Shown: one piece after another, positions 6,869 to 13,596 of the stretch | Layout: every line of letters begins with the position of its first letter | Numbering within the stretch: position 1 is the stretch's first letter | Assembly: GCA_036940085.1 (NCBI GenBank) | Contig: JALLBK010001610.1 | Coordinates: 1-13,596 of the forward strand | Direction: 5' to 3' | Source of the DNA: Discostella pseudostelligera | Taxonomy: Eukaryota > Bacillariophyta > Thalassiosirophyceae > Thalassiosirales > Thalassiosiraceae | DNA: 13,596 nt | The notes under the pieces: generated by a model | Databases searched by the model: none | What the model saw: only the letters and a program-made list of their open reading frames with translations | Told to the model about the DNA's origin: nothing | Translations under genes and position numbers: made by a program

Positions 6869-7568
6869 TTACGCTTCGCGTATGATTTGATCGACATCCC
6901 CCGGTGCAAAGATGTTGCGCCCATCATCGAGTTCAATTTTGTAAGGTGCCCATGAATTCGACGGCCACGAAGGTTCTCGATACCATAGCTGGACCACTCT
7001 CCCTGGCGCCCATCCGGTAACTGGATCTGGACCGACGCGACATTTGACACGTGTACCGATGGCAAATCTCAATGAGGGCCGGTAGGCATCATTTTCATCG
7101 TCGTCATCGTCCATTGGCGGCCATTCCGCATCCTCACCGCGAGACCATGCTGCTAGGACCTGAGGTGTGGGAAATACGTCGAGGAGCGCTTCTTTTGAGA
7201 CGTCTTTGGATTCCAACGGGATGCCCAGCATTCCTTTCCCCCCACTTCGCACCGCACCGCACCGCAACGACATGTGCCCAAAAGTATAGATGGTAAGTAT
7301 ATGCACAGAGAAGACAACATTAAACATGAACAAAATCGAGTTCCAACAATAATGCTCACCTTGGGAACAAAATAGCTATAGCAGTATCAATAGGGGCACA
7401 TTCGGGATCACCGCACTGCACCTCCTGTACCGAGACGATGACGCCTCGTCGAATTTCGGCGGGGATAGCTTCGGTGACCCAAGCCTCGATTCTGGCGTAG
7501 CCCTCTCGACGGGCCTGTTCGGATGCCCTCGTATCCGTGATCGCTGCTTCATTTTTGGGAAGGAACAT
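6869..7568 (-). CDS. Two-exon gene, 194-aa protein with a Trp/Pro-rich WYREPSWP module
   Basis: Exon 1 is 7568-7360 and exon 2 is 7244-6869. Joining them across a GTGAGC...GCGAAG intron restores one frame (AG|T, phase 2) reading AILFPSGGKGMLGIP. The total is 585 nt, or 194 aa plus stop. Residues about 17-95 form one domain: RREGYARIEAWVTEAIP, then VSVQEVQCGDPECAPIDTAI with paired Cys, then SKDVSKEALLDVFPTP. An acidic stretch (DDDDDEND) links it to a C-terminal module, RFAIGTRVKCRVGPDPVTGW, then VVQLWYREPSWP and YKIELDDGRNIFAPGDVDQII. That module looks like a small beta-barrel (SH3/Tudor-like order GTRVxCR...W.PG.VV...Y.i.LDDG). From memory, this module recurs in many algal and stramenopile proteins, but I cannot name a Pfam family. 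Function is unknown. The gene is divergent from GPKOW with a shared 433-bp upstream region. Confidence 0.88.
7245..7359 (-). other. 115-nt intron in the 194-aa gene
   Basis: The donor is CAAG|GTGAGC (minus strand, starting at 7359). The acceptor is GCGGTGCGGTGCGGTGCGAAG|T, ending at 7245. The acceptor region lacks the usual pyrimidine tract and instead carries a GCGGT repeat. The split is nevertheless convincing because it joins two conserved-looking frames in phase. Confidence 0.8.
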
Positions 7569-8001
7569 GCTTTCTATTATTTATTTGCCCTGGTCGTGGT
7601 CACCGGCGTTGACCTGCTGCTAGCTGCCGCCTCGAGGAATTTTGTTGGTGTTGGTGTTGGTGTTGCCTTGGATGGTGTTGGTGTTGGTGAATGTTGCTTG
7701 TTGTGTGCACGTGCACCCACAGCCCACACCACCAGTCCTCCACCTCCACAGCCAGACCCCGTCTGCACGCCATCGCCACACTTTCTTCCCGCCACACTTT
7801 CTTCCCTCTTCCCCGCCATTTTTGCCACTTCGACCAGACCATGGCCATGGCATCCACCCGGCGACGCCTACGCCACCCCACCCGTCATCGAACTCACCAG
7901 TAGATACTGATACACGACACTGAACGCTATCGCATCAATCGCATCCGCTCACATATTCACTCTTTATCGTTTCTCCGAATCAGGTCAGACAGCGATCAGC
8001 G
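7569..8001. promoter_or_regulatory. Divergent (bidirectional) promoter region
   Basis: This 433-bp region lies between the start codons of the 194-aa gene (minus) and GPKOW (plus). It contains a GGTGTT hexanucleotide run (about 7644-7688), a perfect tandem 16-bp duplication (7774-7789 and 7790-7805, CGCCACACTTTCTTCC), a pyrimidine-rich stretch (7780-7830) and the palindrome CCATGGCCATGG (7839-7850). The GGTGTT run makes long open frames on both strands that are not credible genes. I see no clear TATA box. Confidence 0.55.
7841..7903 (+). other. Possible upstream ORF in the GPKOW leader
   Basis: An ATG within CCATGGCCATGG opens a 20-codon frame (MAMASTRRRLRHPTRHRTHQ) that stops at TAG 7901-7903, 98 bp before the GPKOW ATG. 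The sequence is Arg/His-rich. It would act as a translational uORF only if transcription starts upstream of 7841, which cannot be judged from sequence. Confidence 0.3.
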
Positions 8002-10191
8002 ATGATGAGTTCCCATCGAGCGTCCGACGTCGACGAGGCAGAGACTAACAAATTATTTGGTGATCTCAATACAACAAATACAGCTGCAGCTGCAGCTTCA
8101 CCGATCAATTCACTATCCAACACAATATCATCTACAGGGAGAGAATCAGAACCAGAACCAGCTAATGAAAATGCTGCACCACGTGCCAAAATTAACATTT
8201 CACTCAAAAAGAAATCCAAACCGTCCACGTCTGCATCAAATAAGTGTCAAAAGAAGTCAACGATATTATCGACATCAGCAGCATCAACCCTCCTCGCCGA
8301 CGAATACTCCACTATCGCCGAGGAAGCCGAGATTATTTCACGACGACGACAGGAGGAAGGAACTGTGCTGGTAATTCCATGTAATCAAAGTAAACATGAA
8401 TTACTGGATGGACACCACCACCACGACAGCAAGAACAAGCAGCCATTGCTGGCGGGTAGGTTGGCCTCGTTGAGAATGCAGCAGCAGCAATCTAGTGGTG
8501 GGGGGACAACACATGGTGGTGCAGCAGTGAGAGGTACAGAAAAAGTAGCTGATGATGATACTACTACCGATGTTATTGGGGAAGACAATGCAATTGATGA
8601 TGAAACAGTAATGAATCAGCTGATACAATCGGCGGAACAATCAAATGCAAACAAGGAATACTTGAATAATAATAGTACTACCACGTCCACCTCCACCAGT
8701 GGAAGGAGAGGTCTTGTGATTTCGGCACCTTCGCAAAACAAATTAATCATCGCACGGAGAAGCAATGATGATGATGATGTCGTGAAAATGGATGATGAAA
8801 GAAATGAGGATGAAAGGATGATGAATGACGATGAACTATTCAAACGGGAATTATCGCATCACGCAGCAGATGTCGACCCAACCTCGAATGTGTATGCCAA
8901 CGTGGCAATTCAAGACTTTGGTTCGGCATTGCTACGTGGGATGGGATGGACAGGTGGGCCTGAATCATCGTCCAAGAAGGGAGACGACGATACACAAACA
9001 ACTATTAAACCCCGTCCACATCGATTGGGTTTGGGCGCCACTCCTCTTTTGTCCCTTCCAACATCTTCCGGAGAAAGAGGGTCGTCGGGAAGATCTACTA
9101 ATGGAACAGGTGGATTGATACATCGCCGCGCTCGTCGACCGGACGAGGTGAAACGCGACGAGGATCGACGACGTCAGCAAGAGGAGGCAGAGAAACGGGA
9201 AGAGGAAAAGAAACGTTTGGATGTACAGCATACGTTGCAAAAGGGAAGTATCGTTCATGTCATCAATCAAGATGGTGATGCTACAAGTGGTCAAGTAAGA
9301 GGGAGCAGCAGCAGCAGCAAGGGTCGAGCATTGGTCATTCGAACGGCAGGAGTGCCTGGTCTTAATCGAATATTAATTCAAATGGAAGGATCATCAGTGG
9401 AAACATCCGTGACAAAGCACAGTGTTTTATTATGTTCGTGGAAGGAATTGGAGGTAAATCCATATCAAAGAGATCCGTTACAAACCCAGCCAGCTACAGA
9501 GAAGAGTGATCGACACTTGCAGAAGATGCTCGCTGACATAGGGGGAGCAGAAAGTAACAACACTATTGCTCGAACCCAATCATGCTCCAAGGAGGACAAA
9601 CGGATGAAACGGAATTATCACGATCGTCGTAGCAGAAGTCGAAGTGACAGTCGAGAAAGAACTAGTAAGAGAAGGAAAGAGACCTCATCCCATCGCAAAA
9701 ACAGAGATGATGAGCGCAACTATCGCAGCCGAAGCCGAAGTCCAGCAGAATATTCGTGCTCCCATCACAGAAAACATCCCAAAGATTCACAATCTTTTTC
9801 AAGCCAAAATCAGCAGCAGCTGCACTGGCTAATTCCAAACATTCGCGTTCGATTAATATCCAAAAAGATGCCAAAGTTCTACTTACAAAAGGGTGTTGTA
9901 CAAGATGTGCTCCGGTCTTCTTCACGGGATCATGGAGATGGCGCCCCGAAGGCCACCCTCCTAATGGACAGTGGGCAGGTACTCGACAAGGTACCCGAGC
10001 GATATTTAGAAACAGCTCTTCCCAAGACGGGCGGCAATGTCATCATTCTAGAGGGAACGGAACATGTTCGTTGGAAGATGGGTCGTTTATTGGAGCGTTC
10101 ATCCAAAGACGGACATGGTATCATACAATTGGAGGAAGATTTAGATGTTGTGAAAGTATCCTTGGATAGTATTGCCGAGTGGTGTGGGTAG
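8002..10191 (+). CDS. G-patch/KOW splicing factor, GPKOW/MOS2/Spp2 family
   Basis: This single-exon gene encodes 729 residues and starts ATGATG. In yeast and human, Spp2/GPKOW binds the DEAH helicase Prp2/DHX16 through its G-patch and helps activate the spliceosome. Plant MOS2 is the orthologue. Visible in order: a basic NISLKKKSKPS motif (residues 65-75, like the family N-terminus); an Asp/Asn/Ser-rich disordered region; the G-patch core IQDFGSALLRGMGW (303-316) with the paired KPRPHRLGLGATP (336-348); a charged helix (376-405); KOW-like domain 1 (about 411-485, GSIVHVINQDGDATSGQV); an RS-rich nuclear linker (about 540-585, RRSRSRSDSRERTSKRR); and the conserved C-terminal KOW region (608-729, HWLIPNIRVRLISKK, PERYLETALPKTGGNVIILEG, LDSIAEWCG). 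It is longer than the human protein (about 476 aa) because of disordered insertions. Expected location is the nucleus. A polyadenylation signal follows. Confidence 0.94.
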   Translation: MMSSHRASDVDEAETNKLFGDLNTTNTAAAAASPINSLSNTISSTGRESEPEPANENAAPRAKINISLKKKSKPSTSASNKCQKKSTILSTSAASTLLADEYSTIAEEAEIISRRRQEEGTVLVIPCNQSKHELLDGHHHHDSKNKQPLLAGRLASLRMQQQQSSGGGTTHGGAAVRGTEKVADDDTTTDVIGEDNAIDDETVMNQLIQSAEQSNANKEYLNNNSTTTSTSTSGRRGLVISAPSQNKLIIARRSNDDDDVVKMDDERNEDERMMNDDELFKRELSHHAADVDPTSNVYANVAIQDFGSALLRGMGWTGGPESSSKKGDDDTQTTIKPRPHRLGLGATPLLSLPTSSGERGSSGRSTNGTGGLIHRRARRPDEVKRDEDRRRQQEEAEKREEEKKRLDVQHTLQKGSIVHVINQDGDATSGQVRGSSSSSKGRALVIRTAGVPGLNRILIQMEGSSVETSVTKHSVLLCSWKELEVNPYQRDPLQTQPATEKSDRHLQKMLADIGGAESNNTIARTQSCSKEDKRMKRNYHDRRSRSRSDSRERTSKRRKETSSHRKNRDDERNYRSRSRSPAEYSCSHHRKHPKDSQSFSSQNQQQLHWLIPNIRVRLISKKMPKFYLQKGVVQDVLRSSSRDHGDGAPKATLLMDSGQVLDKVPERYLETALPKTGGNVIILEGTEHVRWKMGRLLERSSKDGHGIIQLEEDLDVVKVSLDSIAEWCG

Positions 10192-10243
10192 GTAGGAACG
10201 GACGACAAAGGAGATGCGCGGCAGTTTTCCCAGATTGAGTGCG

Positions 10244-10249
10244 AATAAA
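10244..10249 (+). terminator. Polyadenylation signal AATAAA for GPKOW
   Basis: A canonical AATAAA lies 53 nt after the GPKOW stop codon in the 116-bp convergent spacer to the SUN gene. No equally clear signal is seen for the opposing gene, so the two transcripts may overlap at their 3' ends. Confidence 0.6.
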
Positions 10250-10307
10250 GAACATACTCTCCTACGACATGAAAGACTTAAAATGGTCAACCTAGGTTAC
10301 CTATCAT

Positions 10308-13300
10308 CTATTCCTTCGTGGATTTTTCGATGTGCTCTTGTTCCTTCGGAATCAATTCATCTGTTGGCGATATTGTCATTATTCCAGACGATAATGGTTC
10401 ACAGTGGACAGTCGGTGGAGGAGTAGTGTATCCATTCCGAGTGGCATGCATGTCTTTTGCGGGCGTCAGCTGTTCAATCTTACTTTCAAGCGCGGAGATT
10501 GTTTGTTCTAATCGAGAATATCTCTCTTGCAGTGATACATGCTCTCTCTGAAGACATCTCAACTTTTCATCCTTTTCGGTGAGCTGAGTCTTTGAATTAA
10601 CGAGCTCCTTCGCAAGCAGATCTGAAACAAGTCCTGGGATGGCATTTGTATCCGGCTTTAGGACGTCTGCCTCACCATATTTGACAGCGGTCACATTGTG
10701 GCTACAATACTTTGTTCCACTGCTCACGTCTTGATTGTCCACCACATTCTTTTGATCGCGATCTTGCACCCTTTTGCTTCGACCGAAACTCCGAACGAGA
10801 AGAAGGAAGAGGAAGATTGCGAGAGTAGAAGCCCATAAAACCGTTGATTGCTCAGGCACTTCAAAAGCGATCTCTGGTTGGAATGCTGCAGGAATAAATG
10901 CAAAAAGATTCGATGCCAGATTTGGATGACTTTTCTCTTCCTCCACCCTATCAAGGCGGGACAATATTTGATCAAAGCTTGCTTGCATGGTATCAAGATT
11001 ATTCGCCGCATCCCATATCAGAGATTCATAACACGCAGTCAACGCAGTTGTATATTGCTCGTAAAAATGCTGAGTATTCTTGATTTCAGTTGATATTTTT
11101 GTGAATATCGGCTCCATCCCTCCACCCAATGATCCTCCGGTCCCTGCCAACGACGTTTTTGCCTTAAATGTCTGAAACTCTAGATCTTTCAAGCATTTTG
11201 CATTTGGGAAACGACGAGATAAAGTTGCGAAGCGTTTTGTCGCCTCCGTCTCTTTGCCCTGGGCAACTCTTGCCCGTTTCAGTAAGTCTCGACCAGCTGT
11301 GGCTTTGGATTCTATCTTGGAGATGGTAGATCCCCGTTCGATTTTTGAATTTTCAGCGACAGAGCCAGCTATTATGGAAGCACCCTCAGCCTTCGGGTTG
11401 ACATTATCTCGTACGGTAATATCTGAGGACGTTTCAATTGATTTTGCTAATTGTTGAGATTTTCCTTGCAGTTCTACTTCTTCTTCGCTGTGATCGCCCC
11501 GTTCCTCTCCCGCTGTAGCATTAATGCTATCTAAAACAGAGCTTCCCATCTTTGTACTGGTTACGGACGTCAGAATAGCATCCTTGGCCTTTTTTATCGT
11601 CCCACGCGTTGCGTTCTTGATCACATCAGATGTATCCGCCACAACAGTTTTGACCACGTCTGTAACTGCGATAATCGAAGAATGTCCATCATCACCATCC
11701 CAAGTTTGGCTTACATTGATGAGGTCCTTAACTTCATCTGGAGGAATGTCATCATTACCAATAGATATTGATTCCTTATCATCATCTTTGATAGCACCGG
11801 ATGCATGAGATTCATTTAATACGATCCGAACCCTTTCTGCTTCGTCCAAATAGTTAGGACCAGAACCTCCGGTATCCTCGGCAGTATGCACATCTACATT
11901 GGTTTCAGGAGGAGATATATTGCCGCCCTGTACTGTCTCATAAATGATCGACGGTTCCACATCGCTGCTTTCACTCTTCACTATTTCGCCTGTCTTCGGT
12001 TCTTGCGGTGACCGATAGCTACCTTCTGTGCCTGTTCCCTCTTCAATGGTGTTTTGCTCTAGCAAAACTTCATTCTCTGATTCATCTTGTTGATTCAAAT
12101 CTGTTGTAGCCAGTGAGTCTCCCACCTGCTGATCGTAGCCGTCCCCACCCGTTGGTTGCTCTTCGATAAAATCATTTTCCGCCTTGATATTGCCGGCTAC
12201 TCCCAAATCATGCACAATTTCTTTTGTCATATCTTGAGACTGATCCTCTTCATTATCTAGACTGATGTCCTCACTCTCAACATTGTCTTCCCCCATTGAT
12301 TCTTCACGCAACTCTACCGTATCGTCCACCTCTTCCAACTCCAAATCCTTCTTCTCACTCTCGACCCATTGTTCATGGAATCCCTGCAACATTGTGCTTC
12401 CATGCACCTTGATTTGACTTAGCGTACAATAATGCTCACTCCCATAATGACTTAAGAAGCGAAATTGCAGGTATCGTGCCCATGTTGGATTCTCTAGTTC
12501 AAACACTTGCTCCCCACTTTTCGATTGGGCCTCGTAGGTGCCGATACTGTTCCAATGCTCTTCCGTCGGCGTCGGATATTCCTGACTAGCCAGCACTTCG
12601 AACTTCTTCACCCGACTAGAGTATCGCTCGTAGTTCGACAGTTTAATCTTTTTCACTAATATATCCTCGGACAGTCCGATGACGACATACTTCTGGTCCT
12701 CACAGGGTGCGATGGAGTATTTATCCTTGTCCCCCGTGAGTAGATTTGATGCCCCCTTGAAAGAGGGTGGGTGTTCGAGAACCTGTGCCCCCGCGAGTTT
12801 GCTGGCGTAGTCAACGAGCTTAATTTGTTTTTGCTCGACTTTATCTTCCCCATCAGACTCTTTGGATTCAGCACTCAGCACGGGTGCAGTTTCCTCCACA
12901 GTACTGTCATTGGTAGCAGGTACAATACTCTCAAGTACAACAGCATCACTGCCATTCAAATGCATTTCATGATCAGATGCCACATCTTGCATGTCAACCC
13001 CAGTGTTATCTGAAGAAACACTCGATGCTGATTGTGCTGATTCTGGGACCTTTTGTGTCATCATCTGCGTATCCGAAACTTCAATCACTTGGTTGCTCAA
13101 TATATCGTCTGAAAGTGCATCATCTTTTGGTTTGGACTTTGCCTGCTTAGATTGAACGTGTAGGATAATAGGATCATCGACAAAATTAGGAACAATGATA
13201 ACCTTCTCGTCATCGTCGTCTGCAGTTGTCTCATCACCAGTCTTGTTGTTGGGCGGATCGCCAGCTTCCGTATCATGAACAGAGTCATCATCCTCTGAAC

Positions 13301-13523
13301 CAATTTCTATTTCCGGTGGCGTAAATTTATCTTCAAGATTATCTCGACCTGGTTCTGCTGATGCTGATGTATCTCCTCCCTTGGAGGAAGTTAGAGTCAG
13401 ACCCTCTTCATCATTGCTGTGAGGAACTGCACCATCATCCGGCGGTGCATTCGCGTCGCCTAAATCGTTCTCCATAGCTTCGTCACGCCCATCGACGTCA
13501 ACTGAGATGACTTCTCTCGCCAT
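10308..13523 (-). CDS. Mid-SUN domain membrane protein (Slp1/SUCO/SUN3-5 type)
   Basis: The 1071-residue protein has a SUN domain in the N-terminal third (about 235-378): KLVDYASKLAGAQVLEH, KGASNLL, DKYSIAPCEDQKYVVIGL, EDILVKKIKLSNYE, FEVLASQEYP, WNSIGTYEA, NPTWARYLQFRFLSHYGSEHYC and KVHGSTML. These are the marks of the mid-SUN family (yeast Slp1, mammalian SUCO/osteopotentia, plant SUN3-5), which acts in the ER and nuclear-envelope lumen. Acidic low-complexity sequence follows to about 600, then a helical region (610-870), a transmembrane segment (895-911, LWASTLAIFLFLLLV), a basic RSFGRSKR cap and a C-terminal coiled coil (about 965-1018). A luminal SUN domain needs an N-terminal signal or anchor, but residues 1-230 are acidic and hydrophilic. 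An in-frame TAA lies 13 bases before the ATG. A TCAG at 13505-13502 could be an acceptor of an upstream exon outside the window. Family assignment is firm and the start is uncertain. Confidence 0.92.
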   Translation of the reverse strand: MAREVISVDVDGRDEAMENDLGDANAPPDDGAVPHSNDEEGLTLTSSKGGDTSASAEPGRDNLEDKFTPPEIEIGSEDDDSVHDTEAGDPPNNKTGDETTADDDDEKVIIVPNFVDDPIILHVQSKQAKSKPKDDALSDDILSNQVIEVSDTQMMTQKVPESAQSASSVSSDNTGVDMQDVASDHEMHLNGSDAVVLESIVPATNDSTVEETAPVLSAESKESDGEDKVEQKQIKLVDYASKLAGAQVLEHPPSFKGASNLLTGDKDKYSIAPCEDQKYVVIGLSEDILVKKIKLSNYERYSSRVKKFEVLASQEYPTPTEEHWNSIGTYEAQSKSGEQVFELENPTWARYLQFRFLSHYGSEHYCTLSQIKVHGSTMLQGFHEQWVESEKKDLELEEVDDTVELREESMGEDNVESEDISLDNEEDQSQDMTKEIVHDLGVAGNIKAENDFIEEQPTGGDGYDQQVGDSLATTDLNQQDESENEVLLEQNTIEEGTGTEGSYRSPQEPKTGEIVKSESSDVEPSIIYETVQGGNISPPETNVDVHTAEDTGGSGPNYLDEAERVRIVLNESHASGAIKDDDKESISIGNDDIPPDEVKDLINVSQTWDGDDGHSSIIAVTDVVKTVVADTSDVIKNATRGTIKKAKDAILTSVTSTKMGSSVLDSINATAGEERGDHSEEEVELQGKSQQLAKSIETSSDITVRDNVNPKAEGASIIAGSVAENSKIERGSTISKIESKATAGRDLLKRARVAQGKETEATKRFATLSRRFPNAKCLKDLEFQTFKAKTSLAGTGGSLGGGMEPIFTKISTEIKNTQHFYEQYTTALTACYESLIWDAANNLDTMQASFDQILSRLDRVEEEKSHPNLASNLFAFIPAAFQPEIAFEVPEQSTVLWASTLAIFLFLLLVRSFGRSKRVQDRDQKNVVDNQDVSSGTKYCSHNVTAVKYGEADVLKPDTNAIPGLVSDLLAKELVNSKTQLTEKDEKLRCLQREHVSLQERYSRLEQTISALESKIEQLTPAKDMHATRNGYTTPPPTVHCEPLSSGIMTISPTDELIPKEQEHIEKSTKE

Positions 13524-13596
13524 ACGATACCGTCGTTAAGATCTGATGATGCCATGATGCATCAACCGTCTACGGTTTAGGTGTGCTACCACTATC
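13524..13596 (-). other. 5' flank of the SUN gene
   Basis: This is the upstream sequence of the minus-strand SUN gene, cut by the window edge. It contains an in-frame stop (TAA, 13538-13536) and an out-of-frame upstream ATG (ATG GCA TCA TCA...) whose short frame overlaps the annotated start. Either it is leader or it lies in an intron next to an unseen first exon. Confidence 0.4.

Noticed and set aside
7577..7923. Overlapping open frames on both strands between the 194-aa gene and GPKOW
   Set aside because: They arise from GGTGTT repeats (Val/Gly or His/Asn/Thr runs) in a divergent promoter. No conserved motif is present and no frame is favoured.
11254..11808. Plus-strand open frames antisense to the SUN gene
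   Set aside because: They are shadows of the acidic, low-complexity minus-strand coding frame, with no start context or homology.

Overview
The window looks like nuclear DNA of a centric diatom (Thalassiosira-like). The evidence is a pre-protein with the stramenopile/diatom plastid signature (signal peptide ending A|FAP), a remnant of a flagellar transport gene (IFT52, expected only where flagellated stages exist or existed), spliceosomal introns of about 75-115 nt, and eukaryotic nuclear-envelope/ER and spliceosome proteins. The genus is inferred from these traits and not proven.

Layout from left to right. (1) 1-55: two copies of a GC-rich 33-bp repeat. (2) About 122-1184: a decayed plus-strand copy of the anaphase-promoting-complex TPR subunit CDC16/APC6, with in-frame stops and at least two frameshifts. 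(3) 1304-2635, minus: a 443-residue alanine-rich repeat protein with an unrecognised C-terminal domain. (4) 2636-3887: no supportable gene, only short open frames. (5) 3888-4608: the C-terminal half of an IFT52 gene, truncated at the 5' end and carrying a +1 frameshift, with one apparent intron. (6) 4609-5826: non-coding and repeat-rich, including a 79-bp minisatellite whose units carry GGCGGGAAA boxes. (7) 5827-6474, plus: a plastid-targeted PDZ-domain protein. (8) 6869-7568, minus, two exons: a 194-residue protein with a Trp/Pro-rich C-terminal module. (9) 8002-10191, plus: the G-patch/KOW splicing factor GPKOW/MOS2/Spp2, with an RS-rich linker. (10) 10308-13523, minus: a large acidic mid-SUN (Slp1/SUCO/SUN3-5 type) membrane protein.

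The genes do not form a pathway and the arrangement is an ordinary eukaryotic mosaic. The 194-aa gene and GPKOW are divergent and share a 433-bp intergenic region. GPKOW and the SUN gene converge across 116 bp. The PDZ gene and the 194-aa gene converge across 394 bp.

The most notable points are two independent degenerate genes in the left third (CDC16 and IFT52), the E2F-like minisatellite, the uncharacterised repeat protein, and the lack of a visible ER-entry signal on the SUN protein model. I see no mobile-element coding region, CRISPR array, rRNA or convincing tRNA.
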